Below, piece after piece: positions 57,340 to 64,000 of a stretch of 64,000 bases of DNA (position 1 is the first letter of the stretch; every line of letters starts with the position of its first letter). The DNA lies in NCBI GenBank assembly GCA_030018695.1, contig JASEHI010000001.1:60391-124390 (forward strand), in the 5' to 3' direction. The position numbers and the translations under genes are program-made. This DNA is from Anaerolineales bacterium. Lineage in GTDB: Bacteria; Chloroflexota; Anaerolineae; Anaerolineales; Villigracilaceae. The notes under the pieces are model-generated. The model ran no database searches. It was not told the origin of the DNA and saw only the letters and a program-made list of their open reading frames with translations.

Positions 57340-58743
57340 TTATGCCAACAATCCCTCCGCAAACTTCAAGAATTCCTGCACATCCTCGAAATTGCTGACC
57401 AGCCCCAGCGAAACCCGCACCGCGCCGGAGGCTTTGCCGTCAATGCACAGGCGGAAGTCGTCGTAGCTCAGGCGCTGGTCGTGGCCGGGACTGGAGAAGC
57501 AGGCAGCCAGTTCGGGCTTGGAGATGCCCAGGGCCACCTCGCCCGCGCCCGGGTTGCAGAAACAGCCCGTCCGCAGGGAGATGTTGTGCTGGTTGGCCTG
57601 TTGTTCGATGAAACGGTGGTCAATCGGGATCCCGTCCTTATCATAGAAGTTGACCGTCACCGCGCCGCCGCGCGCGCGGGTCATCACCGGCCCGTAGACG
57701 CGGGCAAGCGGCTCGCCGCTGCTGTGCCTCATCGCCGTCAGCTTATCCAGCAGCCAGCCGGTCAGACAGCGCACGCGCTCGTGGATTGTCTTGTATCCGA
57801 TGGATTCGAGGTGCTTCAGGCCGATCTCGATCGCCGGGATGTTGAGATAGTCGAGCGTGCCGTCCTCGAAGGCGGCGTGACCTTCGGCCAGGTAATATTT
57901 ATCGCCCTGCACCGAGGCGACCGTGATCGTCCCGCCCGCGAACCATGGACGGTGCAGCTTGGCGAGTTTATCGCGGCGCGCCAGCAGCGCGCCGATGCCG
58001 GTCGGGTAGCCGAACATTTTGTAGAACGAGACCGGCACGAAGTCCGGCTGGACAGCGCTCAAGTCGAGGCGGTTGGTGGGGACGAAGGCGGCCGTGTCCA
58101 GCAGCACGTCCCAGCCCCGGTCGTGGGCGCGCTCGATCCACTCCAGCGGGTGCTGCACGGCCGAGAAGTTGGATTGGGACGGGTAGGCGAACAGGTTGAA
58201 ACAGTCGCCCTCCGCGAGGTTGAGAAAAGAATCGAGTTGCCCCTCGTCCACGCGCATATCCGGCAGGGCGACCGGGATGTAGGTCACCTCGGCGCCTTTG
58301 GCGTGGGCGAATTCGCGGATGCCGTTGACCGAGTTGTGGTTGTCGAAGGTCAGCAGGTAGTGGCAGCCCTGCCCAAAGGGATAGGATTCCCCAACCAGCT
58401 TGAGCGCGCCGCTGGCGTTCTGGGTGAAGATGCACACATACTCATCCGGTGAGGCGTTGAAGAATTGCAGAACGTATTCGCGGGCGCTTTCGATCATACG
58501 TGTCACGGCCTGCGAGGTCGGGTTGGACGAGTGCGGGTTGCCGAAGACGTTCTCGTCGAGTAGCGTGTGATGCTGGCGGATCTGCGACTCGGCGTACAGC
58601 CCGCCACCGGTGTAATCGAGATAGATGTGGCCGAGGCGGTCGAGACGGCTGTATTCGCGCTGGCGCAGTTCGTCAATGTCGTGGGTGGTGTCGTAGATGG
58701 CATAGGATTGGACGAAGTCAGCGTAGGCGGGATCGAATGGCAT
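57340..58743 (-). CDS. Class V aminotransferase, molybdenum cofactor sulfurase-like
   Basis: The start at 58743 follows GAGGAGACAC; the ORF to 58959 is a shadow. The 467-residue PLP enzyme has YLDYTGGGLYAESQIRQHHTLLDENVFGNPHSSNPTSQAVT, typical of MOCOS N-domains, DVLLDTAAFVPTNRLDLSAVQPDFVPVSFYKMFGYPTGIGALLARRD with the PLP lysine (YKMFG) and RTGCFCNPGAGE with the active cysteine. Such enzymes mobilise sulfur from cysteine. There is no C-terminal MOSC domain and no molybdenum gene nearby, so the acceptor is unknown. Confidence 0.85.
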   Translation of the reverse strand: MPFDPAYADFVQSYAIYDTTHDIDELRQREYSRLDRLGHIYLDYTGGGLYAESQIRQHHTLLDENVFGNPHSSNPTSQAVTRMIESAREYVLQFFNASPDEYVCIFTQNASGALKLVGESYPFGQGCHYLLTFDNHNSVNGIREFAHAKGAEVTYIPVALPDMRVDEGQLDSFLNLAEGDCFNLFAYPSQSNFSAVQHPLEWIERAHDRGWDVLLDTAAFVPTNRLDLSAVQPDFVPVSFYKMFGYPTGIGALLARRDKLAKLHRPWFAGGTITVASVQGDKYYLAEGHAAFEDGTLDYLNIPAIEIGLKHLESIGYKTIHERVRCLTGWLLDKLTAMRHSSGEPLARVYGPVMTRARGGAVTVNFYDKDGIPIDHRFIEQQANQHNISLRTGCFCNPGAGEVALGISKPELAACFSSPGHDQRLSYDDFRLCIDGKASGAVRVSLGLVSNFEDVQEFLKFAEGLLA

Positions 58744-58804
58744 GGTGTCTCCTCGGTTTGTTGCTAATCCTTCGGCATCGAATAGCACGAATTTGTCGAA
58801 ATTT

Positions 58805-59614
58805 TCAGTAAGGCGGCCAGGGGATTTCGATCCCTTTTGTATAACCGTGCTTCTCGACGGCGTAGAGCCGGCCATGCGAAGGTTCGTCACAGCCGGGTTC
58901 ATCCGTAATTTTGGCCGTCGTAAGGTATGAGCCGAGCGGGGCAAAGTGGATCTGTCCATTTTGGCAGACCCAGGCTTCGATCAGGTAAGGGAACTGCTCA
59001 GAATCATCGCCTGCTCTCAGGGTGATCCCATTCCAGGAGATCGTAACCTCGCTCCCCTCACGCGCCGCGCTGACAAACGTCAGCGGGCCGTAGTAAGGCG
59101 ACTGGGGCAGCACCATGTCTTCCGGCTTGACAGGCGCGACGCTCATCAGGTCGCCCTTGATGTTCATCAGCTTTGCGTTGACCCAGCAGGGATTATTCCC
59201 GCCGATGGCGCGCACGTTGATCCAGGTGGCGGGTGCCCAGCCGCCGCCTTCGGTCTGGCTGAGGAGCTCCATGCGACCGATGATCTCCAGGTTGCTGCCC
59301 CCGACCAATCCATATTTGTAGAGATAGGGCGCGCCAGGCCCATAACGGCAACTGGCGTGCTCGACGATGACTTCGCCACGCAGGATGGCGTATGTCGGCG
59401 TGGGTGTGGCCGTGGGCGTCTCGGTAGGGGTTGGGGTGATCGTCGGTGTGGAAGAGGGAGTGAGGGTAGGCGTCTCGGCCGTTCGAGTCGCAGCGGCAGC
59501 CTGTGTTGCCGGTTGAGGGGTTTCCTTCGGTGCGCAAGAAGCGCTGAAGAGGATGAGCAACAAGGCAGTGACAAGAGTTCGATAGGGATTAACGGAATTG
59601 GTGTTTGCGGTCAT
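58805..59614 (-). CDS. Lipoprotein with SH3-like domain
   Basis: The start MTANTNSVNPYRTLVTALLLILFSASCAPKE (59614) gives a proper lipoprotein signal with LFSASC. The 269-residue protein has a Thr/Pro stalk (TPTLTPSSTPTITPTPTETP), then an SH3-like domain, ILRGEVIVEHASCRYGPGAPYLYKYGLVGGSNLEIIGRM with WAPATWINVRAIGGNNPCWVNA, and a C-terminal domain with two Cys. Such proteins are abundant at Chloroflexota surfaces and bind cell-wall or other ligands; the ligand is unknown. Confidence 0.75.
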   Translation of the reverse strand: MTANTNSVNPYRTLVTALLLILFSASCAPKETPQPATQAAAATRTAETPTLTPSSTPTITPTPTETPTATPTPTYAILRGEVIVEHASCRYGPGAPYLYKYGLVGGSNLEIIGRMELLSQTEGGGWAPATWINVRAIGGNNPCWVNAKLMNIKGDLMSVAPVKPEDMVLPQSPYYGPLTFVSAAREGSEVTISWNGITLRAGDDSEQFPYLIEAWVCQNGQIHFAPLGSYLTTAKITDEPGCDEPSHGRLYAVEKHGYTKGIEIPWPPY

Positions 59615-59679
59615 GAAGATTCTTTGGCTCAATCCGAGAGATTTGTCCGGTAGAGAAGGAGAAAAGACGAGATCAAGGA

Positions 59680-60549
59680 TCACAACGCGATCAATACAAT
59701 TGCCGCAAACGCCAAGGCAATCCCAATGGCCTGCATACGCAGGATACGTTCCCTCAACACCAGCCGCGCCAGGGCGACGGTCGAACCGGGATAGAGCGAG
59801 CCGAGCACGGCGGCCACGTCCATGCGGCCAATTTGCCCAGCGAGAATGTAAAAACTATTGCCTCCGATGTCAAGCACGCCGCTCAGGGCGACCAGCGGCC
59901 AAAGGGCGCGCTTTGGCCGCCAGGGCTGCTTTTTGACAAGGTCGTATACCAGCAGGCTTGTGATGGATGTCAACCGCGAGGCGACAATCGGCCATAGGAC
60001 GGACACGCGACTGGCCTGGTGCATGAAGACAAAAAACAGGCCGAAGGTCAGGCCAGCCGCCAACGGCAGAACCAGCTCTTTCAGGCGGATGGCGGCGCCG
60101 TCTTCGCCGCGTGAGATCAGCCAGATGGCCGCCAGCGCCAGCGCGAAACCGGGTAACGTCCACAGCTTCGGCAGTCCCTCCGTCCATGCACCGACCAGCA
60201 CCGGGAGGATGGCCGCTGAAAGAGCGGAGACTGGCGCGGCCACGCTCATCCGGCCATCCGCCAAGGCGCGGTACAGGATGGAGAGCCCGACTCCGCCGCA
60301 CAGCCCGGCCGCGCCACCCCAGAGCCAAATGGCTAGAGACGGCAGAGGCTCGCCGGTAAAGTTGACCAGCGCGAGCAACAACGCCAGTCCGGTAGCCTGC
60401 CCACCGATGACCACACCGTAAGCGCTGCTGTGCCTGGAGGCCAGCCCGCCGCTGAAATCTGCCGCGCCCCAGGTCAGAGCGGAGAGGAGTCCAAAGAAGA
60501 TGGAAATCAGGAATTCCTCATAATGGAGCGCAGACTTCAGTCTGCACAT
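59680..60549 (-). CDS. EamA/DMT-family transporter
   Basis: A 289-residue ten-helix transporter: ISIFFGLLSALTWGAADFSGGLASRHSSAYGVVIGGQ, then APVSALSAAILPVLVGAWTEG and GQIGRMDVAAVLGSLYPGSTVALARLVLRERILRMQAIGIALAFAAIVLIAL, the two EamA repeats. Exports or imports a small metabolite, not specified by sequence. The annotated first codons MCRLKSALHYEE are encoded by a palindrome of the hairpin doublet at 60530; the true start may be lower, close to LISIFFG. Confidence 0.8.
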   Translation of the reverse strand: MCRLKSALHYEEFLISIFFGLLSALTWGAADFSGGLASRHSSAYGVVIGGQATGLALLLALVNFTGEPLPSLAIWLWGGAAGLCGGVGLSILYRALADGRMSVAAPVSALSAAILPVLVGAWTEGLPKLWTLPGFALALAAIWLISRGEDGAAIRLKELVLPLAAGLTFGLFFVFMHQASRVSVLWPIVASRLTSITSLLVYDLVKKQPWRPKRALWPLVALSGVLDIGGNSFYILAGQIGRMDVAAVLGSLYPGSTVALARLVLRERILRMQAIGIALAFAAIVLIAL

Positions 60550-60568
60550 TTTGCGGACTGAGGTCCGC
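60530..60568. repeat. Paired palindromes at the DMT start
   Basis: GCAGACTTCAGTCTGC (60530-60545) and GCGGACTGAGGTCCGC (60553-60568) form two hairpins 7 bp apart. The first overlaps the N-terminal codons of the DMT transporter ORF. Confidence 0.75.
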
Positions 60569-60626
60569 GTTCCGGCTCTTCAGCATCTTCGCCATTTCCA
60601 GCACGCCTTCAGCGGCTTCACGTGGG

Positions 60627-61343
60627 CTAAAAGTCAAGGTCAAAATCTGCGTCGCCGGTGTAGCCGCACTGACCGACGCGCGGCGAATTGACGAGAGGCA
60701 AAAAAGCCTCATCGCCGCATTTGTGTTTCCGGGAACACTTTTTGCACAGCCAGCCCCCAGGCGCATAACTACAATATCCACACACAACGACTGCCGGTTT
60801 ACCGCACTCACTGCACGGGATGGCGGGAGGCTGATTGCGCGCCAGAATGCGGACACCTTTGTTCTGAATGGATCTTTCCCCTTCGGCCACGACTTTGCCA
60901 GCCAGCTCGGTGGTTGTGCCGAAGTCGTACTCGTGATCGAACTTCAGCCCAGGCTGCAGAACGGTGTACAACTTTGCGCTCATGCTTTTCGTGGGCATGG
61001 ATGGGCCGAAGAAATCCTTCCACATGGCATCCACCTGGCCAGTGTCCTCTTCGTAGCGGGTGTTGCCAATCGTGAACGCGCTCAGGTGTCCGCAGCATTC
61101 CAGCCAGATATCGCGCAAGAATTGGTCGAGTTCCGCCAGCTTCGCGGAGGCCGGTACTTCCAAATGAAGCCAGTATTCGGGCAGGTACTTTCCCCAGACG
61201 TTGATCCAGAACGTCTTTTGGGTTTTCCCACCCGCAGAGGCAGCCTGCTCTTGAAGGCATTTCTTGATGTGGCGGGAGATGACATTTTTTGCAAAGTCTT
61301 TCCCGCACAGATTGCAGGTTCCGGTGGACATTGGGCCTGTCAT
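60627..61343 (-). CDS. Plasmid pRiA4b ORF-3-like protein with zinc-binding ends
   Basis: A 238-residue protein. MTGPMSTGTCNLCGKDFAKNVISRHIKKC is an N-terminal zinc finger (C-x2-C and H-x3-C). The core (WLHLEVPASAKLAELDQFLRDIWLECCGHLSAFTIGN, then LKFDHEYDFGTTTELAGKVV) is the PRiA4_ORF3 domain. The end has a second zinc-rich part, CSECGKPAVVVCGYCSYAPGGWLCKKCSRKHKCG. The family often accompanies mobile elements but has no proven function. It lies 50 bp from a MazEF module transcribed in the same direction. Confidence 0.8.
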   Translation of the reverse strand: MTGPMSTGTCNLCGKDFAKNVISRHIKKCLQEQAASAGGKTQKTFWINVWGKYLPEYWLHLEVPASAKLAELDQFLRDIWLECCGHLSAFTIGNTRYEEDTGQVDAMWKDFFGPSMPTKSMSAKLYTVLQPGLKFDHEYDFGTTTELAGKVVAEGERSIQNKGVRILARNQPPAIPCSECGKPAVVVCGYCSYAPGGWLCKKCSRKHKCGDEAFLPLVNSPRVGQCGYTGDADFDLDF

Positions 61344-61396
61344 AGATTTGTATCCTTTCTTTTTGTTTCTTGAGGAGTTTGTTTTGGCGGCCTTGA

Positions 61397-61756
61397 CTAG
61401 CGCGGCGGTTCACGCGGCTCGGTAATCAACCTGAGGCCGTCTAGAATCTGGCGTACTCGCTTTTGGGATAACGTGCCAATGTATTCACGCAGCAGGTTTT
61501 TATCTACCGTGAAAAGCTGGGATACCACAGCCACGTTTTGTTTGGAGAGGCCGCCTTCCCCGATCTCGAGCGAAACGTTGCCAGGTACAGCCGAGCGTTG
61601 GGTGTTCGAGGTAAGACTACAAACGAGAACGGTATTGATGCTGCTATGGTTGAACATATTGTTCTGGAGGGCCACACCTGGACGGCTATAGCCAGGTCCT
61701 GACCCGCTCGGCTCCTCCAGATCAATCCAGTAGATGTCCCCTTGATTGATTACCAT
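61397..61756 (-). CDS. MazF/PemK-type mRNA interferase 2
   Basis: A 119-residue toxin: MVINQGDIYWIDLEEPSGSGPGYSRPGVALQNNMFNHSSINTVLVCSLTSN carries the G-x-I-Y-W start and the GxxRP segment (here SRP), and VAVVSQLFTVDKNLLREYIGTLS matches the Q-(x)-x-T/V-D strand. Complete. It overlaps the antitoxin by 7 bp. It is only distantly similar to the toxin at 28526. Confidence 0.88.
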   Translation of the reverse strand: MVINQGDIYWIDLEEPSGSGPGYSRPGVALQNNMFNHSSINTVLVCSLTSNTQRSAVPGNVSLEIGEGGLSKQNVAVVSQLFTVDKNLLREYIGTLSQKRVRQILDGLRLITEPREPPR

Positions 61757-62007
61757 TCGCCCTCCGCAATGCGGCGCTGTTGACGCCGGATTTGTTGGAG
61801 GTGTAATTGTTCAGCCTCGTCCGGCGGAACATCTTCATAGGCCTTGTTGATTTGATCGAACAAGCGCTTATCCTGATAGTCACGGATGAAATTTTCCAAA
61901 GCCAGCACAAATACGCGGCTTCGGGAGACCTTCAACTCGTGGGCAAGGTTTTCCACCTGTTCGAAGAGTGAACCCTGGAGAGAGATTGCCGTTTTTACAT
62001 TCGCCAT
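61750..62007 (-). CDS. MazE-like RHH antitoxin 2
   Basis: An 85-residue protein: MANVKTAISLQGSLFEQVENLAHELKVSRSRVFVLALENFIRDYQDKRLFDQINKAYED is a ribbon-helix-helix of the MazE9/CopG style, ending in a charged tail (DEAEQLHLQQIRRQQRRIAEGEW) for toxin binding. Its stop overlaps the toxin start. There is little room for a ribosome site: GGTATAACAAA precedes the ATG. Confidence 0.82.
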   Translation of the reverse strand: MANVKTAISLQGSLFEQVENLAHELKVSRSRVFVLALENFIRDYQDKRLFDQINKAYEDVPPDEAEQLHLQQIRRQQRRIAEGEW

Positions 62008-62011
62008 TTTG

Positions 62012-62060
62012 TTATACCTTTTTTGTAGTTTAGTATAACTTCACGCCCTCCCTTTGTCAA
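62012..62060 (-). promoter_or_regulatory. Promoter and inverted-repeat operator of mazEF 2
   Basis: On the minus strand TTGACA (62055-62060) and TATACT (62032-62037) are 17 bp apart. GTTATAC at the -10 and GTATAAC just before the start codon form an inverted repeat (arms about 62033-62039 and 62011-62017), a likely antitoxin operator. Confidence 0.75.
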
Positions 62061-62093
62061 CAATTTTCCAAAAAGACAAACCTGTACGACGCT

Positions 62094-62963
62094 CTAAATC
62101 TTCCCCGCGGCTCGCGCCCGCGCCAGCACATTCTGCGCCGCCTTGACCAGCGGCATGTCAATCATCTTGCCATCCAGCGCAAACGCGCCGGACCCTTTGG
62201 CCTGATGCTCCTCGAAGGCCTCCACCAACCGCCGCGCGTGGGCGATAGCATCGTCATCCGGCGTGAAAGCCTCCTGCGCCGGCTGGACTTGATTGGGATG
62301 GATGATCTGCTTGCCCGTGCAGCCCAGCCGCGCCCCGAACTCGGCCTCGCGGCGGACTTTCTCGATATCGTGAAAATCTATTGTCACCATGTCAATCGCC
62401 CCCAGGCCGTAGGCCGCCGCCGCGGTGACGGCAGCGCTGCGGGCGTAAAATACCTCCCAGGCCTCCGGTGTGCGTACTGCGCCGACGCTGGCGGCGAAAT
62501 CCTCCGCACCGAAGATGAGCGCGTCAAGCCGAGGGTGGGAGGCGATTTCTTTCAGATTGAGGATGGCTTTGGGGGTTTCCACTCCCACCAATATTCTGAT
62601 GGAGTTGAGCGGCCAGCCGTGTGCCAGTTCCGCGGCCTCGATGATTTCGCTCGCCCATTGGATTTGCTCCAGCGATTCGATTTTGGGAATAACGATGCCA
62701 TCCGGACGATAAGGCAGGACGGCCTCGATATCATCCTTTTCCAGCCCCGAGCCGACGGCGTTGATGCGCGCCAGTTTTTCAGATATGCCGAAGTCCAGTT
62801 CCTGCAAAGCGCGGGCGATGGTGGTGCGCGCCTCGGTTTTGCGATTCAAGGCCACGCCGTCTTCCATATCCATGCAGATACAGTCCACGCCGAAGGTGAG
62901 GGCTTTTTCGATCTTGTGCCGGTCGTCGCCGGGGGTGTAGAGCAGGGCGCGTCGGGAGGGCAT
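62094..62963 (-). CDS. CitE/HpcH-family aldolase-lyase
   Basis: Start at 62963 (MPSRRALLYTPGDDRHKIEKALTFGVDCICMDMEDGVAL). The 289-residue TIM-barrel enzyme has the metal-binding Glu/Asp in DMEDGVA, IPKIESLEQIQWASEIIE with the conserved K-x-E, the ILVGVETPKAILNLKEIA strand with Glu, and LIFGAEDFAASVGA. Family members cleave citryl-CoA, malyl-CoA or related acyl-CoA esters; the substrate here is open because there are no citrate lyase subunits nearby. A 40-bp copy of its 5' end lies at 63461-63500. Confidence 0.88.
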   Translation of the reverse strand: MPSRRALLYTPGDDRHKIEKALTFGVDCICMDMEDGVALNRKTEARTTIARALQELDFGISEKLARINAVGSGLEKDDIEAVLPYRPDGIVIPKIESLEQIQWASEIIEAAELAHGWPLNSIRILVGVETPKAILNLKEIASHPRLDALIFGAEDFAASVGAVRTPEAWEVFYARSAAVTAAAAYGLGAIDMVTIDFHDIEKVRREAEFGARLGCTGKQIIHPNQVQPAQEAFTPDDDAIAHARRLVEAFEEHQAKGSGAFALDGKMIDMPLVKAAQNVLARARAAGKI

Positions 62964-62976
62964 GGGATTCTCCGCG

Positions 62977-63342
62977 TTACCGCCATTCCGCAGGCCGGCG
63001 CAGGGTAAATCCATCGGGCTTGACCACTTCGTCTGGGAAAACGCTTTTCGAGAGTTTATCCCGCCCAATAAAATAAAATCCATGCGCTGTGCGTTGCAAG
63101 GCGACCGATGACCGTGCGGGAGGAAAAGCTACAACTACCTTAAAAACAGCCTGTCTCCGATGCCGCCCCTCTGGATAATTCACAATTGTTGTGAAATACT
63201 TTGTGCCAACCAGTTCTTGACCAGGTTTCATAAGATGTTGTGCCAGTAATTGGACATTGAGCCAATAAAACCATTTCCACTGCTTGTGTCGCAAGCCGTA
63301 GTAAAGGTTATAACCATCGATGTAAGCGATGACACGTTCCAC
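62977..63342 (-). CDS. NYN-domain protein with large internal deletion
   Basis: A GTG start at 63342 gives VERVIAYIDGYNLYYGLRHKQWKWFYWLNVQLLAQHLMKPGQELVGTKYFTTIV, the start of NYN nucleases (first Asp in YIDGYN). After HRRQAVFK the sequence jumps to VVVAFPPARSSVALQRTAHGFYFIGRDKLSKSVFPDEVVKPDGFTLRRPAEWR, which is the normal C-terminus. The middle of about 90-100 residues, including the D-x-D/N catalytic centre, is missing with the frame kept. It is 121 residues rather than about 215. Probably inactive as nuclease, or a dominant variant. Confidence 0.65.
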   Translation of the reverse strand: MERVIAYIDGYNLYYGLRHKQWKWFYWLNVQLLAQHLMKPGQELVGTKYFTTIVNYPEGRHRRQAVFKVVVAFPPARSSVALQRTAHGFYFIGRDKLSKSVFPDEVVKPDGFTLRRPAEWR

Positions 63343-63370
63343 GAGAAATTCCTTCCCTGTTAAGAGACGA

Positions 63371-63412
63371 CCCACCTTTCGGTGGGCGTCGGCCCGGAGA
63401 TGCTATCTCCGG
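63371..63412. repeat. Paired palindromes upstream of the NYN gene
   Basis: CCCACCTTTCGGTGGG (63371-63386) and CCGGAGATGCTATCTCCGG (63394-63412): another hairpin doublet. Confidence 0.7.
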
Positions 63413-63460
63413 GGGGTTGATTTGATTGTACTCCATTGCATGAAATTGTCAATCCTTTTT

Positions 63461-63500
63461 CGTCGCCGGGGGTGTAGAGCAGGGCGCGGCGGGAGGGCAT
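63461..63500 (-). repeat. Displaced copy of the CitE gene 5' end
   Basis: Matches 62924-62963 at 39 of 40 bases and reads MPSRRALLYTPGDE on the minus strand. The NYN cassette (62964-63460) lies exactly between the two copies. Beyond it, 63500-63633 holds only CACCACGAAG and GTTGAAGGTCG word repeats. Confidence 0.85.
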
Positions 63501-63633
63501 TTTTTTCACCACGAAGTACACCCTGGCCTAGTCCGCCAGGGCAGGCGAAGGGTCACGAAGGAAAAACCGAAAGGTTTTCGGTTGCAGGTTGAAGGTCGAG
63601 AGGTCGAAGGTCGAAAGTTGAAGGTCGCAGGGG

Positions 63634-64000
63634 TTACAGCCAGATGGTTTGTCTTGTACGGGCGGATTCCAGCAGGGCGAGGATGGTTGCCACATTGCCG
63701 CGGCTCTCGGCCAAGCTCACGCGCGAAGGCTTGCCGAGCAGGATGGCGTCAGCCATGTCTTCCACTTCGCCCAAGTATAACTCCTGGCCGGGAACGCGAA
63801 TGGTCTTCACCTTACCATTGCGAGTGAGCAGGATTTTTTCCCGTCGTCCGGGCTTGAAGGGCGTGGGGATGGTGAGGCTCCCCTCGCTGCCGACGATTTC
63901 CATCTGGGCGCGGAACGGAGCGCGAAAACCGCAATCGAACTGGGCGAGGATGTTCCCTGCAAATTGCATCTGGCCGGCAAGCACCTCGTCCACCCCGCTG
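63634..64000 (-). CDS. Gfo/Idh/MocA-family oxidoreductase, C-terminal part
   Basis: The gene runs off the right edge; only the last about 122 residues are in the window. AGNILAQFDCGFRAPFRAQMEIVGSEGSLTIPTPFKP is the typical C-terminal substrate domain of NAD(P)-dependent sugar or inositol dehydrogenases, followed by VEDMADAILLGKPSRVSLAESRGNVATILALLESARTRQTI. The Rossmann N-domain is outside the window. The substrate is unknown. Confidence 0.85.
   Translation of the reverse strand, partial: SGVDEVLAGQMQFAGNILAQFDCGFRAPFRAQMEIVGSEGSLTIPTPFKPGRREKILLTRNGKVKTIRVPGQELYLGEVEDMADAILLGKPSRVSLAESRGNVATILALLESARTRQTIWL

Noticed and set aside
60627-61343. Active transposon signalled by the pRiA4b ORF-3-like gene
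   Set aside because: No transposase, terminal inverted repeats or target duplication was found around it.

Overview
The window looks like a chromosomal contig of an uncultivated Chloroflexota bacterium, most likely class Anaerolineae. This is inferred from the mix of genes: a SpoVS homologue in a genome without visible sporulation genes, an R3H-domain AAA ATPase, Thr/Pro-stalked lamin-tail-domain surface proteins, paired deoxynucleoside kinases, family-5 solute-binding lipoproteins and very many toxin-antitoxin modules. It is not proven by any marker such as rRNA. No rRNA, tRNA, CRISPR array or insertion sequence transposase was recognised. Three parS-like sites (12.25-12.82 kb), dnaN (4.7 kb) and a DnaA-box cluster (48.8-49.1 kb) suggest that the window lies in the origin-proximal part of the chromosome.

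Layout. 0-2.7 kb: hicBA, a small membrane protein, a RelE/Phd module and remnants of a duplicated secreted protein gene. 2.7-8.4 kb: a polytopic DUF5671-type protein, dnaN and a pyruvate phosphate dikinase N-domain protein. 8.4-15.8 kb (minus strand): an intramembrane protease, two ABC-2 export systems, a broken PIN module and a YtrA-type GntR regulator heading an operon with a slipin and an ABC transporter. 15.9-22.1 kb: an envelope/export island with a DsbA-like oxidoreductase, a secreted protein with 17 mature cysteines, a solute-binding lipoprotein whose two halves are in circularly permuted order, and a PhnD-like/SBP-5 fusion lipoprotein. 22.2-31.7 kb: pdxS/pdxT separated by a decayed TA module, a nucleotidyltransferase pair, R3H ATPase, tmk, mazEF, higBA, an FmdB-type zinc ribbon protein and gmk. 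31.7-45.9 kb: rhomboid protease, YdcF, acs, the ribDE-BA-H operon under an FMN riboswitch, ferredoxin, M32 carboxypeptidase, and valS behind a T-box leader. 46-54 kb: vapBC, two deoxynucleoside kinases, candidate oriC, SpoVS, the LTD protein, a second DsbA-like protein and plsY. 54-64 kb: mntA/hepT, a truncated alkD-like gene, YwbE, an orphan DNA methyltransferase, a MOCOS-like class V aminotransferase, a DMT transporter, a second mazEF, a CitE-like lyase and a partial Gfo/Idh/MocA oxidoreductase.

The dominant cross-cutting signal is repeats. Low-complexity word repeats (runs such as GTTGGCAG, CCGTCCA, TTTGCTA, ACTCATC), paired palindromes and a TGCCGAGTAGGCG element fill the intergenic space. 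They have also entered, in frame, dnaN, valS (about five sites), tmk and a GntR regulator, as well as the FMN riboswitch and the T-box leader. At least three small cassettes (RelE/Phd, HigBA, NYN) are flanked by 27-40 bp duplications of neighbouring host sequence.
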